From Cheiracanthium punctorium (taxonomy: Eukaryota > Arthropoda > Arachnida > Araneae > Cheiracanthiidae), in the NCBI GenBank assembly GCA_038373885.1, contig JAWZYV010001774.1, forward strand, positions 1,612,001 to 1,676,000: 64,000 bases of DNA. Direction: 5' to 3'. A program made the translations under genes and the position numbers. Within the stretch, counting starts at the first letter, position 1; every line of letters begins with the position of its first letter. Shown one piece after another: positions 24,569 to 36,182 of the stretch. Below the pieces are notes generated by a model. That model was not told the DNA's origin, searched no databases, and saw only the letters and a list, made by a program, of their open reading frames with translations.

Positions 24569-24770
24569 AAAGAACAAAGCCGAATTCCTACAGTCACGCG
24601 TAAATAATTTTCTTTTTCTGTTCTTTTTCTTTTGTGGTTTTTTTTTTTTTTTTTAAACTTTTTAGAACGAAATGTACTTATACGAAGTTTTAGGAATTTT
24701 GAGCATGAGGAACACAGCTTGTACGGAAGAACCGACTGCGTGGGATACCTTTTTTAATGGGGGAGGGGGA

Positions 24771-25010
24771 GGCCCCACCATGAACGAGTGGATAAGGTCC
24801 TCAGAATGGGAGACGGCTGAAGTGTGAAGGTTCTGGTTCAGGCCCCATCGTGCGGCTGCCTATTTAACGGTCCGGAGTTTGGGTCTGTTTTTTCCATATG
24901 TAACGTGAGTACGCGTCAGAATCCCTTAGAAAGTCCTCCGACCGAGGCGCCCCTCATCTTAGGCGGATAGCCCATTTGAAGCTTTGCCTTAAAACAAAAA
25001 AGCAAACAAT
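24771..25010 (+). mobile_element. tRNA-derived SINE family A, near full length
   Basis: GGCCCCACCATGAACGAGTG head, GTGTGAAGGTTCTGGTTCAG B-box region, TTTAACGGTCCGGAGTTTGG, GTAACGTGAGTACGCGTCAG, then an A-rich tail CTTAAAACAAAAAAGC. Best copy for a consensus. Confidence 0.78.
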
Positions 25011-25155
25011 AAGGGGGCGGGAGAACCTACGAGTGGTAAAAAAACTCCTGAAAAGCAGTATCTGCAAGTCGTTGCGGCTCAATCCCCACTACTACATTTT
25101 ATATATATCGTGTTTTCACTATATTTTATTACTCAGCAGCTGCTGTGCATGCCTA

Positions 25156-25275
25156 ATTTTCTCCAGATGTAACGTGAATACGCGTTAGAACCCCTTAGGA
25201 AGTCCTGCAACCAAGGCATCCCCCCACACTTGGCAGATCTCCCTAGCATAGCGTTGCCATAATTACACAAACAAA
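25156..25275 (+). mobile_element. SINE family A, 3' half only
   Basis: Begins TTTTCTCCAGATGTAACGTG, then ATACGCGTTAGAACCCC and GCATAGCGTTGCCATAA. The head is missing, as in 5'-truncated retrotransposed copies. Confidence 0.72.
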
Positions 25276-25655
25276 CTATGCATGTCTACTCCTGTAAAGC
25301 TGTCCTTTTTTATTATTCTAGCATCTGAAATTAACTCATTTTTATGAATACCCGTCTATCAGATGGATGCTGACAGTTTTCCTGAAAAGAAATAACCACC
25401 AAGGGGCGCCACCGTGTCAAAACAAAGTGATTAGCCGAAGTCCAATTCTTTTGGCATTGTTCCCTTCCTTCCAAACAACAATGGATTATTCGTGGAGTAT
25501 TAAGCTTGAGACCTCAAAGAAGAACGCTGCCCTTCCCACGTTAGGATTCTATTTACGTATTAATTTTTAAGCCCCGGAACCCATGCGCTCGTTTTATTTC
25601 CGAAATCAACAAGGAAGGGGAAAACTACCGATTGCATTGACTATAAAATGCTTTC

Positions 25656-26055
25656 TTAACCCTTTAACGCGCAGTGTTCCCGCTCTGGGAACACCAAACT
25701 CTGGCGTTTTGACTGTTGCCAGTCACGAAGAATAGATTGGATTTCTATAAAAATAGTTGCGAGTGACATAGCTCCACCAGAATCCTTTACTTTTTAGCAC
25801 GTCATTTCCCGTCAAAAAATGGTCACGATTATTTTTAACAGCACTGACATCTGCTGGAAAATGGAAGAATGCGAGAACAGCTGGATGATTGCCCAATGGC
25901 TGTGCGCAGCCAGCTGTCGTCAGAAAAGGATCTCTAGATCTGTGGCACACGATGAACGTTTCGATCGTCCGCCATCTCGCTGGTAGTTAAGTCGAGCGAT
26001 GGCAACGGCTGCCCTTTTTTCAGCACTGGGAAAGGGTTGCGCCTTAAAGGGTTAA
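25656..26055 (+). mobile_element. piggyBac-type MITE, copy 3 (internally shortened)
   Basis: TTAA at 25656-25659 and 26052-26055. The AACGCGCAG end is at left. After the unique segment most of the first hairpin arm is missing, so the second arm (about 25930-26030) has lost its partner. The sequence then runs to the GCGCCTTAAAGGG end. Confidence 0.85.
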
Positions 26056-26861
26056 ACAGTCTTGTTTGTGCACATAGGTTCCTGTTAGGTTTTGTTTTGA
26101 AACAAATAAGCCTTTAACTACTTCACGGCCATTCAGTACAAATCAAACTTGCACCAGTTCGGGGCTCGAGGAAATTCAGGGTGTTTATTAAGAAGCTGCA
26201 TCATATACACTGTAATAACCCTTCTCCTTCACAACAACAACAAAAGAAAAACCTGTCTTTTGGGAAATTTTTAGAAATCATTCCCGCTTTCGTTACGAAT
26301 ACCCTCTGGCAACCGTGGAGAGGTATCAGCATATAGCAAAGGACAAAAGGGAGCGGTTTCCACTTTATCGAGCCCCAGTGGGAGGAAGTCCCGACTTAGC
26401 TCGGGGTCTCCCAATTTGAACCAATTTCAAATGAGACCTAGCACCTGAAATCGTCTCGTTTGAATGTATCCACCAGGAGTGGCTGAGAGAAAAATCAAAA
26501 ACCCACTATCCAGTATAACTTAGAAAAATCGATCTGCATATATATATATATAGTATTTTCGGGGGGGCTGGATAGGGGAATCCTCTTCTTTATTGTGCCT
26601 TAAAATATTCGCATATAAAAATGAATTAAATAGCACAAAGAAAAAAAACATAAATTTGGTAAAACGTACATTAGAAAAAGAAATAAAAATTTTGCATAGG
26701 TCTGTACCCGAATCTTCAGCCGCCGAGGACTTAACAGACCAAGGGGAAACGAGGATTTCTCAAGGAGAAATCATATGTACCATGGGAATAACAAGGAGAG
26801 CTTTCAAATTTATCCATGGGTACGTGATTTTATCTATATCTTGTTTACTCAAATCGGGGGT

Positions 26862-26996
26862 GGCTGCAGCCCCATCAGCCACCCCCTAGCAGTCCAGCCG
26901 AGAGAGGAGTTCACTCTCCCAAGCCCTGACCAAGCCGGTGCTACTTTTTTTTCCGTGGTCTTACGTTAACGGAGTTTAGTGACTAGGTCATTGCGG
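26862..26996 (-). mobile_element. SINE family B, partial, minus strand
   Basis: On the minus strand it reads CGCAATGACCTAGTCACTAA, ACTCCGTTAACGTAAGACC, CACCGGCTTGGTCAGGGC and TTGGGAGAGTGAACTCC, in the order of the 56.4 kb copy. The rest of the body is not recognisable. Confidence 0.62.
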
Positions 26997-27427
26997 GAAA
27001 TAATTCTTCGACACAGAGTAGAACATGACAACAATTTCCATTGCACGACCTATTTCAAGGGAGAAAAGATGAACGCGAACCTTTTCGTGTCGTATCGCAA
27101 TAATTTTTGCTGCTGAGTTGAATAAACTATTCACATTTTATAGGAATTGGCGAGTCATCCGCCTAACGGCCGGTGTCGTGGAAAAGGAGAAGAGGAGGAG
27201 GGATACACCCTCTGGGGGAGCCGACCGCTCAGGGGGGGGGGGAGGTGATGAATACAACCAATTACAATAAACTGCCTGATTAATGGATGCATTGCGCCAG
27301 TTAAGGGAACTTAGAAATTTGTAGTAAGGCTGTTGCGCAAATAACACAGGACAAAGACATTCCCTGTAATTAATAGGAATAATGTGTAATTGAAAGGAGG
27401 TTTACTAGGTTAAATGGTTTGGCATTG

Positions 27428-27694
27428 GTTTATTGTTAAGGCAAAGCTACACGGGAGCTATCTGCCTAAGGAGGCGATGCGTTGTCGAAGGATTTTGTCT
27501 TAGGTCTGTCGAAGGAATTGTCTTAGGACTCCAAAGAGTATTCACATTACAACTGGAGAAAACTGGCCAACACTCCAGACCTTTAAAACGACAGCTGCGC
27601 GGTAGGCCAAAACCCTGGACCTTCGCACTTCTGTCATCTATCCATTTAACCATTTAATCAGTATTCAGTGTCTTAATCCACTTGATTGTGGGTC
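27428..27694 (-). mobile_element. SINE family A, minus strand
   Basis: Contains TATTCACATTACAACTGGAG, CCAGACCTTTAAAACGACAG, GGTAGGCCAAAACCCTGGAC and the tRNA-like head at right. A partial local duplication of GTCGAAGGATTTTGTCTTAG lies at 27485-27525. Confidence 0.75.
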
Positions 27695-28167
27695 GGCGAG
27701 GGTCATTTAAGGGATAGATTCTTGACGTACGCGAGAGATGAATTCCAAGAACTTTCGCGTGGTGAAGTAGGGTATGTATACGACTTTTAGAAACACATAC
27801 ACAGCCATTTTAGACGCCTGTAAACATCCCTCAAACACTTTTAAAGCATTTCCTAACTATATATTACCATTTTCCACGTAAAGGGATGATTAGATGTATT
27901 TTGACTCTACTTACTGTTGACTAGAAATCTCGTATTGTAGGCGTATTATGTACTCATGATGTACATCATGTAAGATAGGTACTCATGAAAAACTAACTAC
28001 GTTGAATGTTATACATATATGCACATTAGGTGATTTTCTTTCTTTCTTTGTTGGGGGGAACGGCCACGACAACCTGCCGAAATATTTGCCAATTTATTAC
28101 GGAAGCTCCTAGTAGGCGGCCAACGTTACCCTCTATGAAAGGACGAACAAGTTAACCCCCCTCCCCT

Positions 28168-28245
28168 ACAACCCCCAAGCCAGGAATCGAACCCGATCCA
28201 AGGTGTGATAGAATGGTTCGTTAGCAACTACCCCGTTTGAGCGGA
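28168..28245 (-). mobile_element. tRNA-like SINE head
   Basis: Minus strand: CAAACGGGGTAGTTGCTAAC (degenerate A box) and TCGGGTTCGATTCCTGG (B box). Body to the left is unclear. Confidence 0.55.
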
Positions 28246-28284
28246 CACCAGGTGAAAACTAGTCAACGAATGATGGGTCAAACT

Positions 28285-28452
28285 CAGTGGCGCAGCCAAG
28301 GGTGAATGGGGGGTTAATCCCCCCCCCCAATGTAGAATTTTTCGCCATACAAAATGTATATTCTTCATTTCCTTATCGCACACACGTATACATATATGTG
28401 AGTTGCAGTAGTCGTAACGCCCCCTATGCAAAAATTTCTGGCTACGCCACTG
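28285..28452 (+). mobile_element. hAT-type MITE, CAGTGGCGTAGCC family, copy 2
   Basis: Ends CAGTGGCGCAGCCA and TGGCTACGCCACTG, with perfect 8-base duplication GTCAAACT (28277-28284, 28453-28460). Interior matches the copies at 7.8 and 59.5 kb. Confidence 0.9.
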
Positions 28453-28640
28453 GTCAAACTGTATTTGCACCTGAGCAGCGTGAGCAGAGCATATAACTTG
28501 ATAATGCGCACTCCTATTTATAAGTTTCTTAAAATATTCTTTTAGTAAGCACGTTCTAGTAATTCTTTCAAGAGTTACCGAATGAAATTCGATCTATGCA
28601 TAAAAAAAATAAAGAAAGTAGCCAGTAACCCCCCCCCTCA

Positions 28641-28641
<1 letters not shown>

Positions 28642-28719
<78 letters not shown>

Positions 28720-28730
28720 GCACGCACGCA
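28642..28730. repeat. (CA)n microsatellite
   Basis: Long CA run grading into CACG tetramers. Frames with alternating Cys-Val on the minus strand come from this run and are not protein coding. Confidence 0.97.
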
Positions 28731-29183
28731 CATACCCGCCCTAGTGTAAATCTGAAATGGCGGGAAAGGATTAGGAAGAGAAAATCTTCCCCGAAGAAGC
28801 CCCGGATCCACACAAAGTTTAAGTTTTGGTGAGTAGTTGTATTTTCTTTCTTTATCCGGGAGTGGCATCGATTCATTCATCGATTGGTCTCTCATAAAAG
28901 TTCTCCCCACCCTCATTCATGGGATCTGACGTCCGAGGAGAAATTCTTCGCCCGGAAAAAGGAGGCGAAATTTATTTCTGGGCGCTTGATGGAGCTCTGT
29001 ATAATTTTGTTTTTCTCAGCTAGATTGCTTCCGGTAAAGACCTGTATTCGGGAAGTTTAATAACTCGTGAAGTTCGTGGGAATTTTTTAATCGATTCCCG
29101 GATTCGCGCAAAAGTTTATCGAAGTATTCCGTTGAAAAAGGGAGTTGCGCGAACGCGTTATAAGCGCACTGATCGATCCTGTT

Positions 29184-29662
29184 TTAACCCTCTGATGCGT
29201 AACCCTTTCCCAATGCTGAAAAAAGGGCAGCCGTTGCCATCGCTCGACTTAAACGATCGAAACGTTCATCGCGTGCCACAGACCTAGAGATCGTTTTTTG
29301 ACAGCCAGCTGTCGTCAAAAGAGGGTCTCTAGGTCTGTGGCCCGCGATGAACGTTTCGATCGTCCGCCATCTTGCTGGCAGTTACGTCTAGCGATGGCAA
29401 CGGCTGCCCTTTTTTCAGCACTGGGCAATCTATCCAGCTGTTCTCGCATTCTTTCATTTTTCATCAGATGTCAGTGCTGTTAAAAATAACCGTGACAATT
29501 TTTTTACGGGAAATGACGTGCTAAAAAGTAAAGGATTCTCGTGGAGCTATGTCACCCGCAGCTATTTTTATAGAAATCAAACTTATTCTTCGTGACTGGC
29601 AACAGTCAAAACGCCAGAGTTTGGTGTTCCCAGAGCGGGAACACTGCGCGTTAAAGGGTTAA
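29184..29662 (-). mobile_element. piggyBac-type MITE, copy 4
   Basis: TTAA at 29184-29187 and 29659-29662. Hairpin arms surround about 29295-29325; the left arm lacks the stretch that would pair with the ACTACCAGCAAGATGG part. Its right TTAA is also the left TTAA of the adjoining diverged element. Confidence 0.86.
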
Positions 29663-30121
29663 CCCTTTACCTAGCGGTGTCCTCGTCTTGAGGACACAAA
29701 AATCAACAGTCAAAACTCTTGAGGACGTTTTGACTTTTGTCAGTCACGAAGAATAAGTTTGATTTTTATAAAAAATACTTGTCTATCCTTTTCTATTTAG
29801 CAGATCATTTCCCGTAAAAATTATCGATTATTTATAAGATTGCCAGAATTATTTTTAACAGCACCGGCATCTGCTGAAAACTGGAGAATGCGATGGAAAT
29901 ACATTGATATAGACGAACAACTAAATAGCCATTGCTAAAAAAGGGCGGCCTTTGCCATCGCTCGATTTAACTACCAGCAACATCGCGGCCGGTAGAATCG
30001 TTCATCGCGTGCCTGATGATCGTGGCGCGCGATGAACGATTCTATCGACCGCCATGTTGCTGGTAGTTAAATCCGGCCACCCTTTTTCAGCATTGGAAAT
30101 GGTTTCGCTTCAAATGGTTAA
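29659..30121 (+). mobile_element. Diverged piggyBac-type MITE abutting copy 4
   Basis: Starts TTAACCCTTTACCTAGCGG (29659) and ends at TTAA 30118-30121. It shares the overall plan of the main family: a unique part first, then a hairpin (arms about 29950-30005 and 30020-30075, around a GATGATCGTGG centre), with CATCGCTCGATTTAACTACC-like arm sequence. Base differences and the CTTGAGGACAC segment mark it as a separate subfamily. Non-coding. Confidence 0.78.
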
Positions 30122-30864
30122 CTGTCGAATTCGTCTATTCGTGTGCATATGGACTCACTACTTGTTGGTGGAAGTAAGGGAGGACTTTAAGGGGATGGTA
30201 GACTTTGAAATTACCAAAAACCAATACAAAGACCAAAAATTTGTTCTTATCTATTACTATTTTATTATTTTTACTGAATCTGATGCAAAAACTATATGTA
30301 TCTAAGTTAACTAGTAGAAATGTTACAACCACTATAGGAATGTATTTAAGTATTAAAAAAATTGTCTTCTTTAAGAAATGAGTATTTTTCACAGTTGAAT
30401 GTCTTCTACCTTCATCTGTTCCTTCTACCGGAAGATGTGTGTTCCTTCTACCTTCATCTTGAAGAAATCTTGTAAAATTTAATGTACAGACTGCTGATAG
30501 ACATAAAAATAAATTTGGGTATCCATTTCATTCAATTTTTTGTGATCATTAAAATGATGAAAAGTTTAGAAAAACCCAAAATTCTTGCGAAAATTTACTA
30601 TTAAAGCATAAAAAAATTTCCTGAAATTTAACTTTTCTATGAATCTGTAAAATAATACCCAAATATGTTCAGAATATATTTTTAAATAATTACAATTAAA
30701 GGGAAAAATTAAAAATTGAAAGCACAAGGAACATTTTTAAAAGCTTTTAAAATTTTTTTTTTTAAAGGTTAAATAGTTTTTCTTTCTTCTTCTTTTTTTA
30801 ATGAAAATGTTCATACCTTGATGCATATGTATTCAAAAATTTTAAAACTTTCGCTCAAAACTTA

Positions 30865-31177
30865 TAACCGGGTTCTACAGCGGGTGTATGGATTGCGACC
30901 AAATTCGGTATACAGGCTATACATAAAATGCGCTCAAGGATTTTATTTTTGGGGGGGAGTGGGATTTAAAAATGTCTACTTGATGGCGTTTTGCATGAAA
31001 AAAAACAGCAAATTTAATCATGGAAACGGCTAACCTAAAATGTACAAACAATTTCAACATTCATTCAATAATTTTTGAACATTTATTAACTAATTTCAGT
31101 CCTTTCTTCAGCTGAATTTCCATGTAAAAAGCAATCTAGTGGACTTTTTCGGAACTAAGCTTTAAAAAAAAACTCCC
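30865..31177. mobile_element. Partial copy of the 2.3 kb mariner-type repeat
   Basis: Matches 2345-2810 in order (for example GACCAAATTCGGTATA versus AACCAAATTTGGTATA, and the TTCATTCAATAATTTTTGA region), without the hAT insertion. Its right part is interrupted by piggyBac MITE copy 5. Confidence 0.65.
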
Positions 31178-31542
31178 TTAACCCTTTGAGGCGCAACCCT
31201 TTCCCAATGCTGAAAAAGGGGTAGCCGTTGCCATCGCTCGACTTAACCATCAGCAAGGTAGTTAAGTGGAGCGATGGCAACGGCTGCCCTTTTTTCAGCA
31301 TTGGGCAATCTATCCAGCTGTTCTCGCATTCTTCCATTTTTCAGCAGATGTCAGTGCTGTTAAAAATAACCGTGACAATTTTTTTACGGGAAAGGACGTG
31401 CTAAAAAGTAAAGGATTCTCGTGGAGCTATGTCCCCCGCAACTATTTTTATAGAAATCAAATCTATTCTTCGTGACTGGCAACAGTCAAAACGTCAGAGT
31501 TTGGTGTTCCCAGAGCGGGAACACTGCGCGTTAAAGGGTTAA
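31178..31542 (-). mobile_element. piggyBac-type MITE, copy 5 (collapsed hairpin)
   Basis: TTAA at 31178-31181 and 31539-31542. Only the outer parts of the hairpin arms remain, meeting at about 31250-31262, so the central portion present in other copies is deleted. Inserted into an older mariner-type repeat. Confidence 0.86.
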
Positions 31543-31560
31543 GCACGTCTAGTGTACAGT

Positions 31561-31611
31561 CCATATCAGGGTGGGCCGAAAAAGCCAAATTTTCGGCCCA
31601 CCCTGATATGG
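31561..31611. repeat. Perfect 22-bp inverted repeat (mariner-end-only fragment)
   Basis: Arms 31561-31582 and 31590-31611 pair perfectly around a 7-base loop. The sequence TATCAGGGTGGGCCGAAAA resembles mariner terminal repeats with TA edges, as if only the two ends of an element survived. Confidence 0.75.
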
Positions 31612-31620
31612 AGTAGACGG

Positions 31621-31701
31621 AAAAATCGTAGATCCGTAGATCGTCTGATACGAAAAATCGTAGATCCGTAGATCGTCTGATACGGAAAAATCGTAGATCA
31701 G
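31621..31701 (+). repeat. 32-base tandem repeat, about 2.5 units
   Basis: Units begin AAAAATCGTAGATCCGTAG at 31621 and 31653, with a partial third at about 31685. Confidence 0.85.
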
Positions 31702-32591
31702 AAAAGTTAGACATCAATGTGAGAGGCACCTGAACAATATCAAATAATATCTGCCGTCACTCACAAGTAAGTTTCGAAAAATAGGTCAAAACCAGCATCG
31801 AATCTGCCTTCCTTTCGTGGTACGTCAAGGTAGGTGGCCAATCTTTTGCATATCATGAGTCAAATTTTTTTCGCAGACGAGCTCAGATGCGCCAACTCCA
31901 ACACGTTTCTTCGAAATTATGGGTACGGGTAGGCTTCTGGGATGCAGAATATGTCCGAAGGAGGTTCGCGGTCAATTCTGAAGCTCTGGGGAAATTTTTG
32001 TCCCGAGAGTATTTAAAGGAAAAAATATTTTTGTAGCGATGTAATTGTTATCGAACGAAGTTGCCGATAGATAGTCACCTAAACTAGAATGAAAATATAC
32101 TTCGGTTTGGGGAAAATTTTGGACAACAACAAAAAATTGTGTTCTGGAGAATATTGGGCTCTAAACATTTTCTGCACCCCTGGTAGGCTTTAGTTTAGGA
32201 GATGAAAAGTAATAACGTACGAGCACGAGATTAAAATTGTTATTCTGAGGAAAAGATTCTAGAATTATTTTTTTTTCTTCTGATACTTGGTAAGGTATCT
32301 CATGGTTCAGTTTTGGGTGATAATGTTATTTTTGGAATGTGCAACTTGTTCCTCTCATAAATTTTAAGAAATAAAATATATTCCCGCAAATTTTGCCTCA
32401 TCATAAATTATAAGAAATAAAATATATTTTCGAGCCACGAAATTATTTCTGAAGTCTTCCATCTTTCTCAAAACAATGAATAGGCACTAGGATGCAATGC
32501 GTCATTTGAAATCATCCAGTGCGCCAAGATTGGTGCATACGCCATGATTTGGCCACCTCTGGTACATGTTGGTCTTTGCTGGTGGTCCTGG

Positions 32592-32618
32592 AACCGCCAC
32601 GAATTATTCGTGGCGGTT
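32592..32618. repeat. 13-bp perfect palindrome
   Basis: AACCGCCACGAAT and ATTCGTGGCGGTT separated by a single T. Isolated; function unknown. Confidence 0.8.
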
Positions 32619-32939
32619 TCAAGATTGCTAACCATGCTTGCTATTAACCATTATTCCCATTCATGCTAACCATGGCCTTTAGATAACGCTTGAATTTTTA
32701 GGCTTTTTTCTTGAGCGGTGATTTAAAAAAAAAAAATGTCGCTTATGCTTTAACCTTCTCAAAGCGATCTAATTATGGCATGCTTCAGAAAAAAATCTCA
32801 ATGTTTCTTCGTGAACTGCACTAATACGATCTTATGTACAATAAACCTGATCTATCTAATGCAACATTTACAAAAAATGCCCAAGTGTATCCACTTATGA
32901 AAATATTTTAAAATATTTCCCGCTTATTTATTTATTTTA

Positions 32940-35052
32940 CTAGCTGAAGTACCCGTTCTTCGCACGGGAATGAATGGACTTTTTGATATTACGATTTGTG
33001 GTGATTACTATTCATTGTAATAAACAGATATAGCAAAATGGATATCGCGTTATATTGTGTCCAATAATCATGCATACCGAATTGCAAGGCAATCGTTTGT
33101 ACGGTGCAGAAGGCCATGCGGCGTAGCGCAATCTAGTGGCGAGATTTAGCAAAACGGATACGGCGAAAATATTCTTCGCATTCAGATATCGATGTATACG
33201 AATTTTCATGACTATCGGCTGAACAGTCCTGAAGTTCATGTGTTGACGCGACATCTAGTGGTAAGTTATAGGAAAATGGATAGCGCCAAACTCTTCCCCA
33301 TGTTCAAATATCTATGTATACCTATTTTCATAGCGATCATTTGCACTGTCAAGAAGTGATACACTGCAGGGCCATCTAGTGGTTAATTAAAGTAATGATT
33401 TGCTACAGCGCCGTCAAGTGGCGAATTATAGGAAAATGGATAACGCCAAAATATTCTCATTGTTCAAATAGCTATGTATACTGATTTTCATAGCGACCGT
33501 TTGAATGGTCAAGAATTTGGCCTGCTGCAGCGTCATCTAGTGGCGAGTTAAAATAATAATGCATTGCAGTGCCATCTAGTGGTGAGTACCATCAAAAGGA
33601 ACGCAGTTAGAATATATTCTTCGTGCTCAAATGTGTAAGTATAAAAAATTTTATGCCGATGGGCTTCGAACGGTATAGAAGTTGATGCGTTGCAGCGCCA
33701 TTTAGCGGCAAGTTACAGCAAAATGGATAGCGAAAAATATTCTCCGTGTTCTAATATTCGCGTGTACCAAATTTCATCGAAATCGGTTGGACGATATTCG
33801 CATAGCAAACGGCTAAACGGAATAGAATTCGACGTTGTGCTGCGGCACCAAGTGGCAAGTTAAGGAAAACGGATAGCATAAAAACCTTCTCCATCATAAA
33901 AGACTTAGGTGAACCAAATTTCATCGTGCAACAGTGCTCAACGGTGCTGGAGTTTTTCAACCTCATAAACACATACCAACATTCATTTTTATCTATAACC
34001 AGTGTTATTATATATACCAGTCTCAAATAAAATCCAGTTTCAAATCTAAGCCTCGCCAAAGTGCCAACATACGCCATTTTGCAAGAGTTTTTTCAGGGAA
34101 TCATTCGAAGCATTGACTTAGCAGCAATCAATATGGGAAATGGTTCGACCGCCAAAGAGTAGCACGCATTTATTTGAAAACTGGAATCCCTTAATACAGC
34201 CGATTTTTTAAAAATTATCAACTATAATGTGTTTTATTCATCGTTACTCCGATGTACTAAATGAGAAGATTTCAATTTTCTGAAATTTGGCGGAATTCCC
34301 CCAACTTAAATCGATGTACTCAATTGGCGAGAATTCTGAAGTTAGATCGCTTGAAATCCCTTAATAACTGCATTATTTCTTCATGGATCATTAAAATTTA
34401 ATGCTGTATTCTAATAAAATCTTTGCACTTGTTTTCAAAAATCTATTTCCTTAAGCTCTCAATAAATTGCGCCAAGCCGAAAACTGTGCAAACCGCTAGA
34501 ACTCACTTTCTCAAAATCGATATTTCAGCCATTTTATTTTTTCGCCAAACTAAAAAAATTTACACATTAGCCTCGGAAATCTTCAATTCTTATTGTTTTG
34601 CGTGTAAAACATTAAATTTCTTCTCTGATTTCCCATGCACACGATATTATAATTAAAAAAAAAATAATCTTACGAATATAAACTAACAAAAAAAAATCAA
34701 TATTATTCTTTTATTTTTACTTTTTGAGAACTTATTTTTATTTTTACTACTTGAGAATTTAAAACATTTTATTCGGCAAAATCGCCACATATGGCAACCA
34801 CGATCCTTATTTCACACTTTTTTCACTACAGGGGTTACAATTACGGAAAGCTTTTTGCGTGAAGAGCATAAAAAATCTCTTAAATTCCGGGAACGGGTGG
34901 ACTTTCAAAGTTTTAAAGTGGACTACGATTTATTCTATATTATTTTACATATCTGTGCTAAATTTCAGGCCGATAGGTCCATTTTTGTGGATTTGTATAC
35001 GAATCAAATCCACAAACAAACAAACAGAATTTCATTTTTATTTATAAGAAGA
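32940..35052 (-). mobile_element. Non-autonomous Helitron 2
   Basis: On the minus strand it starts TCTTCTTATAAATAAAAATG after A and ends with a hairpin CCCGT/ACGGG, a 12-base spacer ending CTAG, then T (32939). A TTTGTTTGTTTG run lies near the 5' end. Interior holds a tandem repeat at 33000-33880 and AT-rich sequence. No Rep/helicase frame seen. Confidence 0.76.
33003..33880. repeat. Tandem repeat in Helitron 2 with recurring GCCATCTAGTGG motif
   Basis: Units of roughly 120-165 bases share AAAATGGATAGCG, TTCAAATATCTATGTATAC and a (G)C(G)CCATCTAGTGGCGAGTTA block. The block occurs near 33127, 33247, 33371, 33409, 33531, 33571, 33695 and 33844 with variation. Confidence 0.75.
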
Positions 35053-35136
35053 TTATTAGTTTGTAGGAGTGCTTGTCAAGATATTCTGAGCAATTTCGAG
35101 GCACTCTCTTAGTAATTGGACTCTTTATTTTATTTT

Positions 35137-35366
35137 TTAACCCGTTTGCATCATAAGCGCATATATGAGGGGAAATTCCCGGACAGTCACTGAAACTCGA
35201 TCTCGATATATGCGCGCTAGTGCAAAGTTACCACTGAGAACGGATTAAAGTATTTTTCATGGTATAAAAGCAATTCTAAATAACTGTTAAAAATGGAAGG
35301 ATTTTTAACAGGTTTTGGTGATATGGGTCAATTTTCCTACTTCTTTGAAATATGCACACGGGTTAA
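35137..35366. mobile_element. Small TTAA-flanked piggyBac-type MITE, unrelated family
   Basis: TTAA at 35137-35140 and 35363-35366. Ends CCCGTTTGCAT and, on the other strand, CCCGTGTGCAT form an 11-base inverted repeat with one mismatch. A second inverted pair (AGCGCATATAT / ATATATGCGC) lies inside the left half. About 222 bases between the duplications, no coding capacity. Confidence 0.75.
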
Positions 35367-35997
35367 AAACTCTCCAAAAGCTGCATAATTTCTTGCACAA
35401 TAAACATTCATTGCCATGTTGGCTCTTTATTATTGATTAAACTGACCGAGAAATTATATATCGAGCGAGGGAAGCATTGAGTAATAATGTCTACTGAAAG
35501 ACATGTCGTTGCGAAAATAAGAGGGGGTGTTGATGGAACCGGACGACGTCGGAAGTAACTCTGATGAATGACTCCCATGACATTGTAGAAGAGGAACGCC
35601 CTGTTCTGCATTGTGGGCATCGCCATTAATAACTTCGTTAATTAGCCTAATTAAAGAATGTGTTTTTTGTGTATGTGTTAGCCATTTTCTTAATGGCTAG
35701 CAGTCTTTTATGTGAATTCATGTTTGTAAAACAAGGTAAATCGAATCGTATGCATTGCTTATAAAACAGTTATCTATGATATGCATCTTACTTGCGCTTC
35801 TACAATGCTTGACAAATGATTAATCCGAAAACTCCCATTGTTTCCAAGACCCGGCGGCAGCGATTTTCCGTTAGTTTCCGTTAGTTTCCTAGCCCGGGTT
35901 TTGTGCACGATCACATATTGGCTTCCGTCCCATCTTTTACAACGATGGGAACCATCATATTGAAGCCAATTCGATCCTTCTCATACTTGTTGGAGTG

Positions 35998-36148
35998 CAG
36001 TACACGCTTGATAATCCGGCTTATATGGGACCAGACAACCGCCGGGTTTTCTTCTTGCAATGCCATCGTGAGCAGAGAATGAAATCGGAATAAGTGTTTC
36101 CCGAGGGCACCGGATTACCAAACGTCCCGGATTACTAAGGTCGTACTG
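35998..36148. mobile_element. Pogo/Tigger-type MITE
   Basis: Left CAGTACACGCTTGATAATCC and right (inverted) CAGTACGACCTTAGTAATCC show the typical CAGTA...ATCCGG pogo terminal motif. Right flank TA (36149-36150); left flank is TG, a decayed TA. Confidence 0.72.
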
Positions 36149-36182
36149 TATACTTCAATTTGTCAATGTTCGAAGTATTTAT

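Noticed and set aside
28568..28916. Overlapping minus-strand frames of about 100 codons with Cys-Val runs
   Set aside because: They are translations of the (CA)n microsatellite and show no other protein-like feature.
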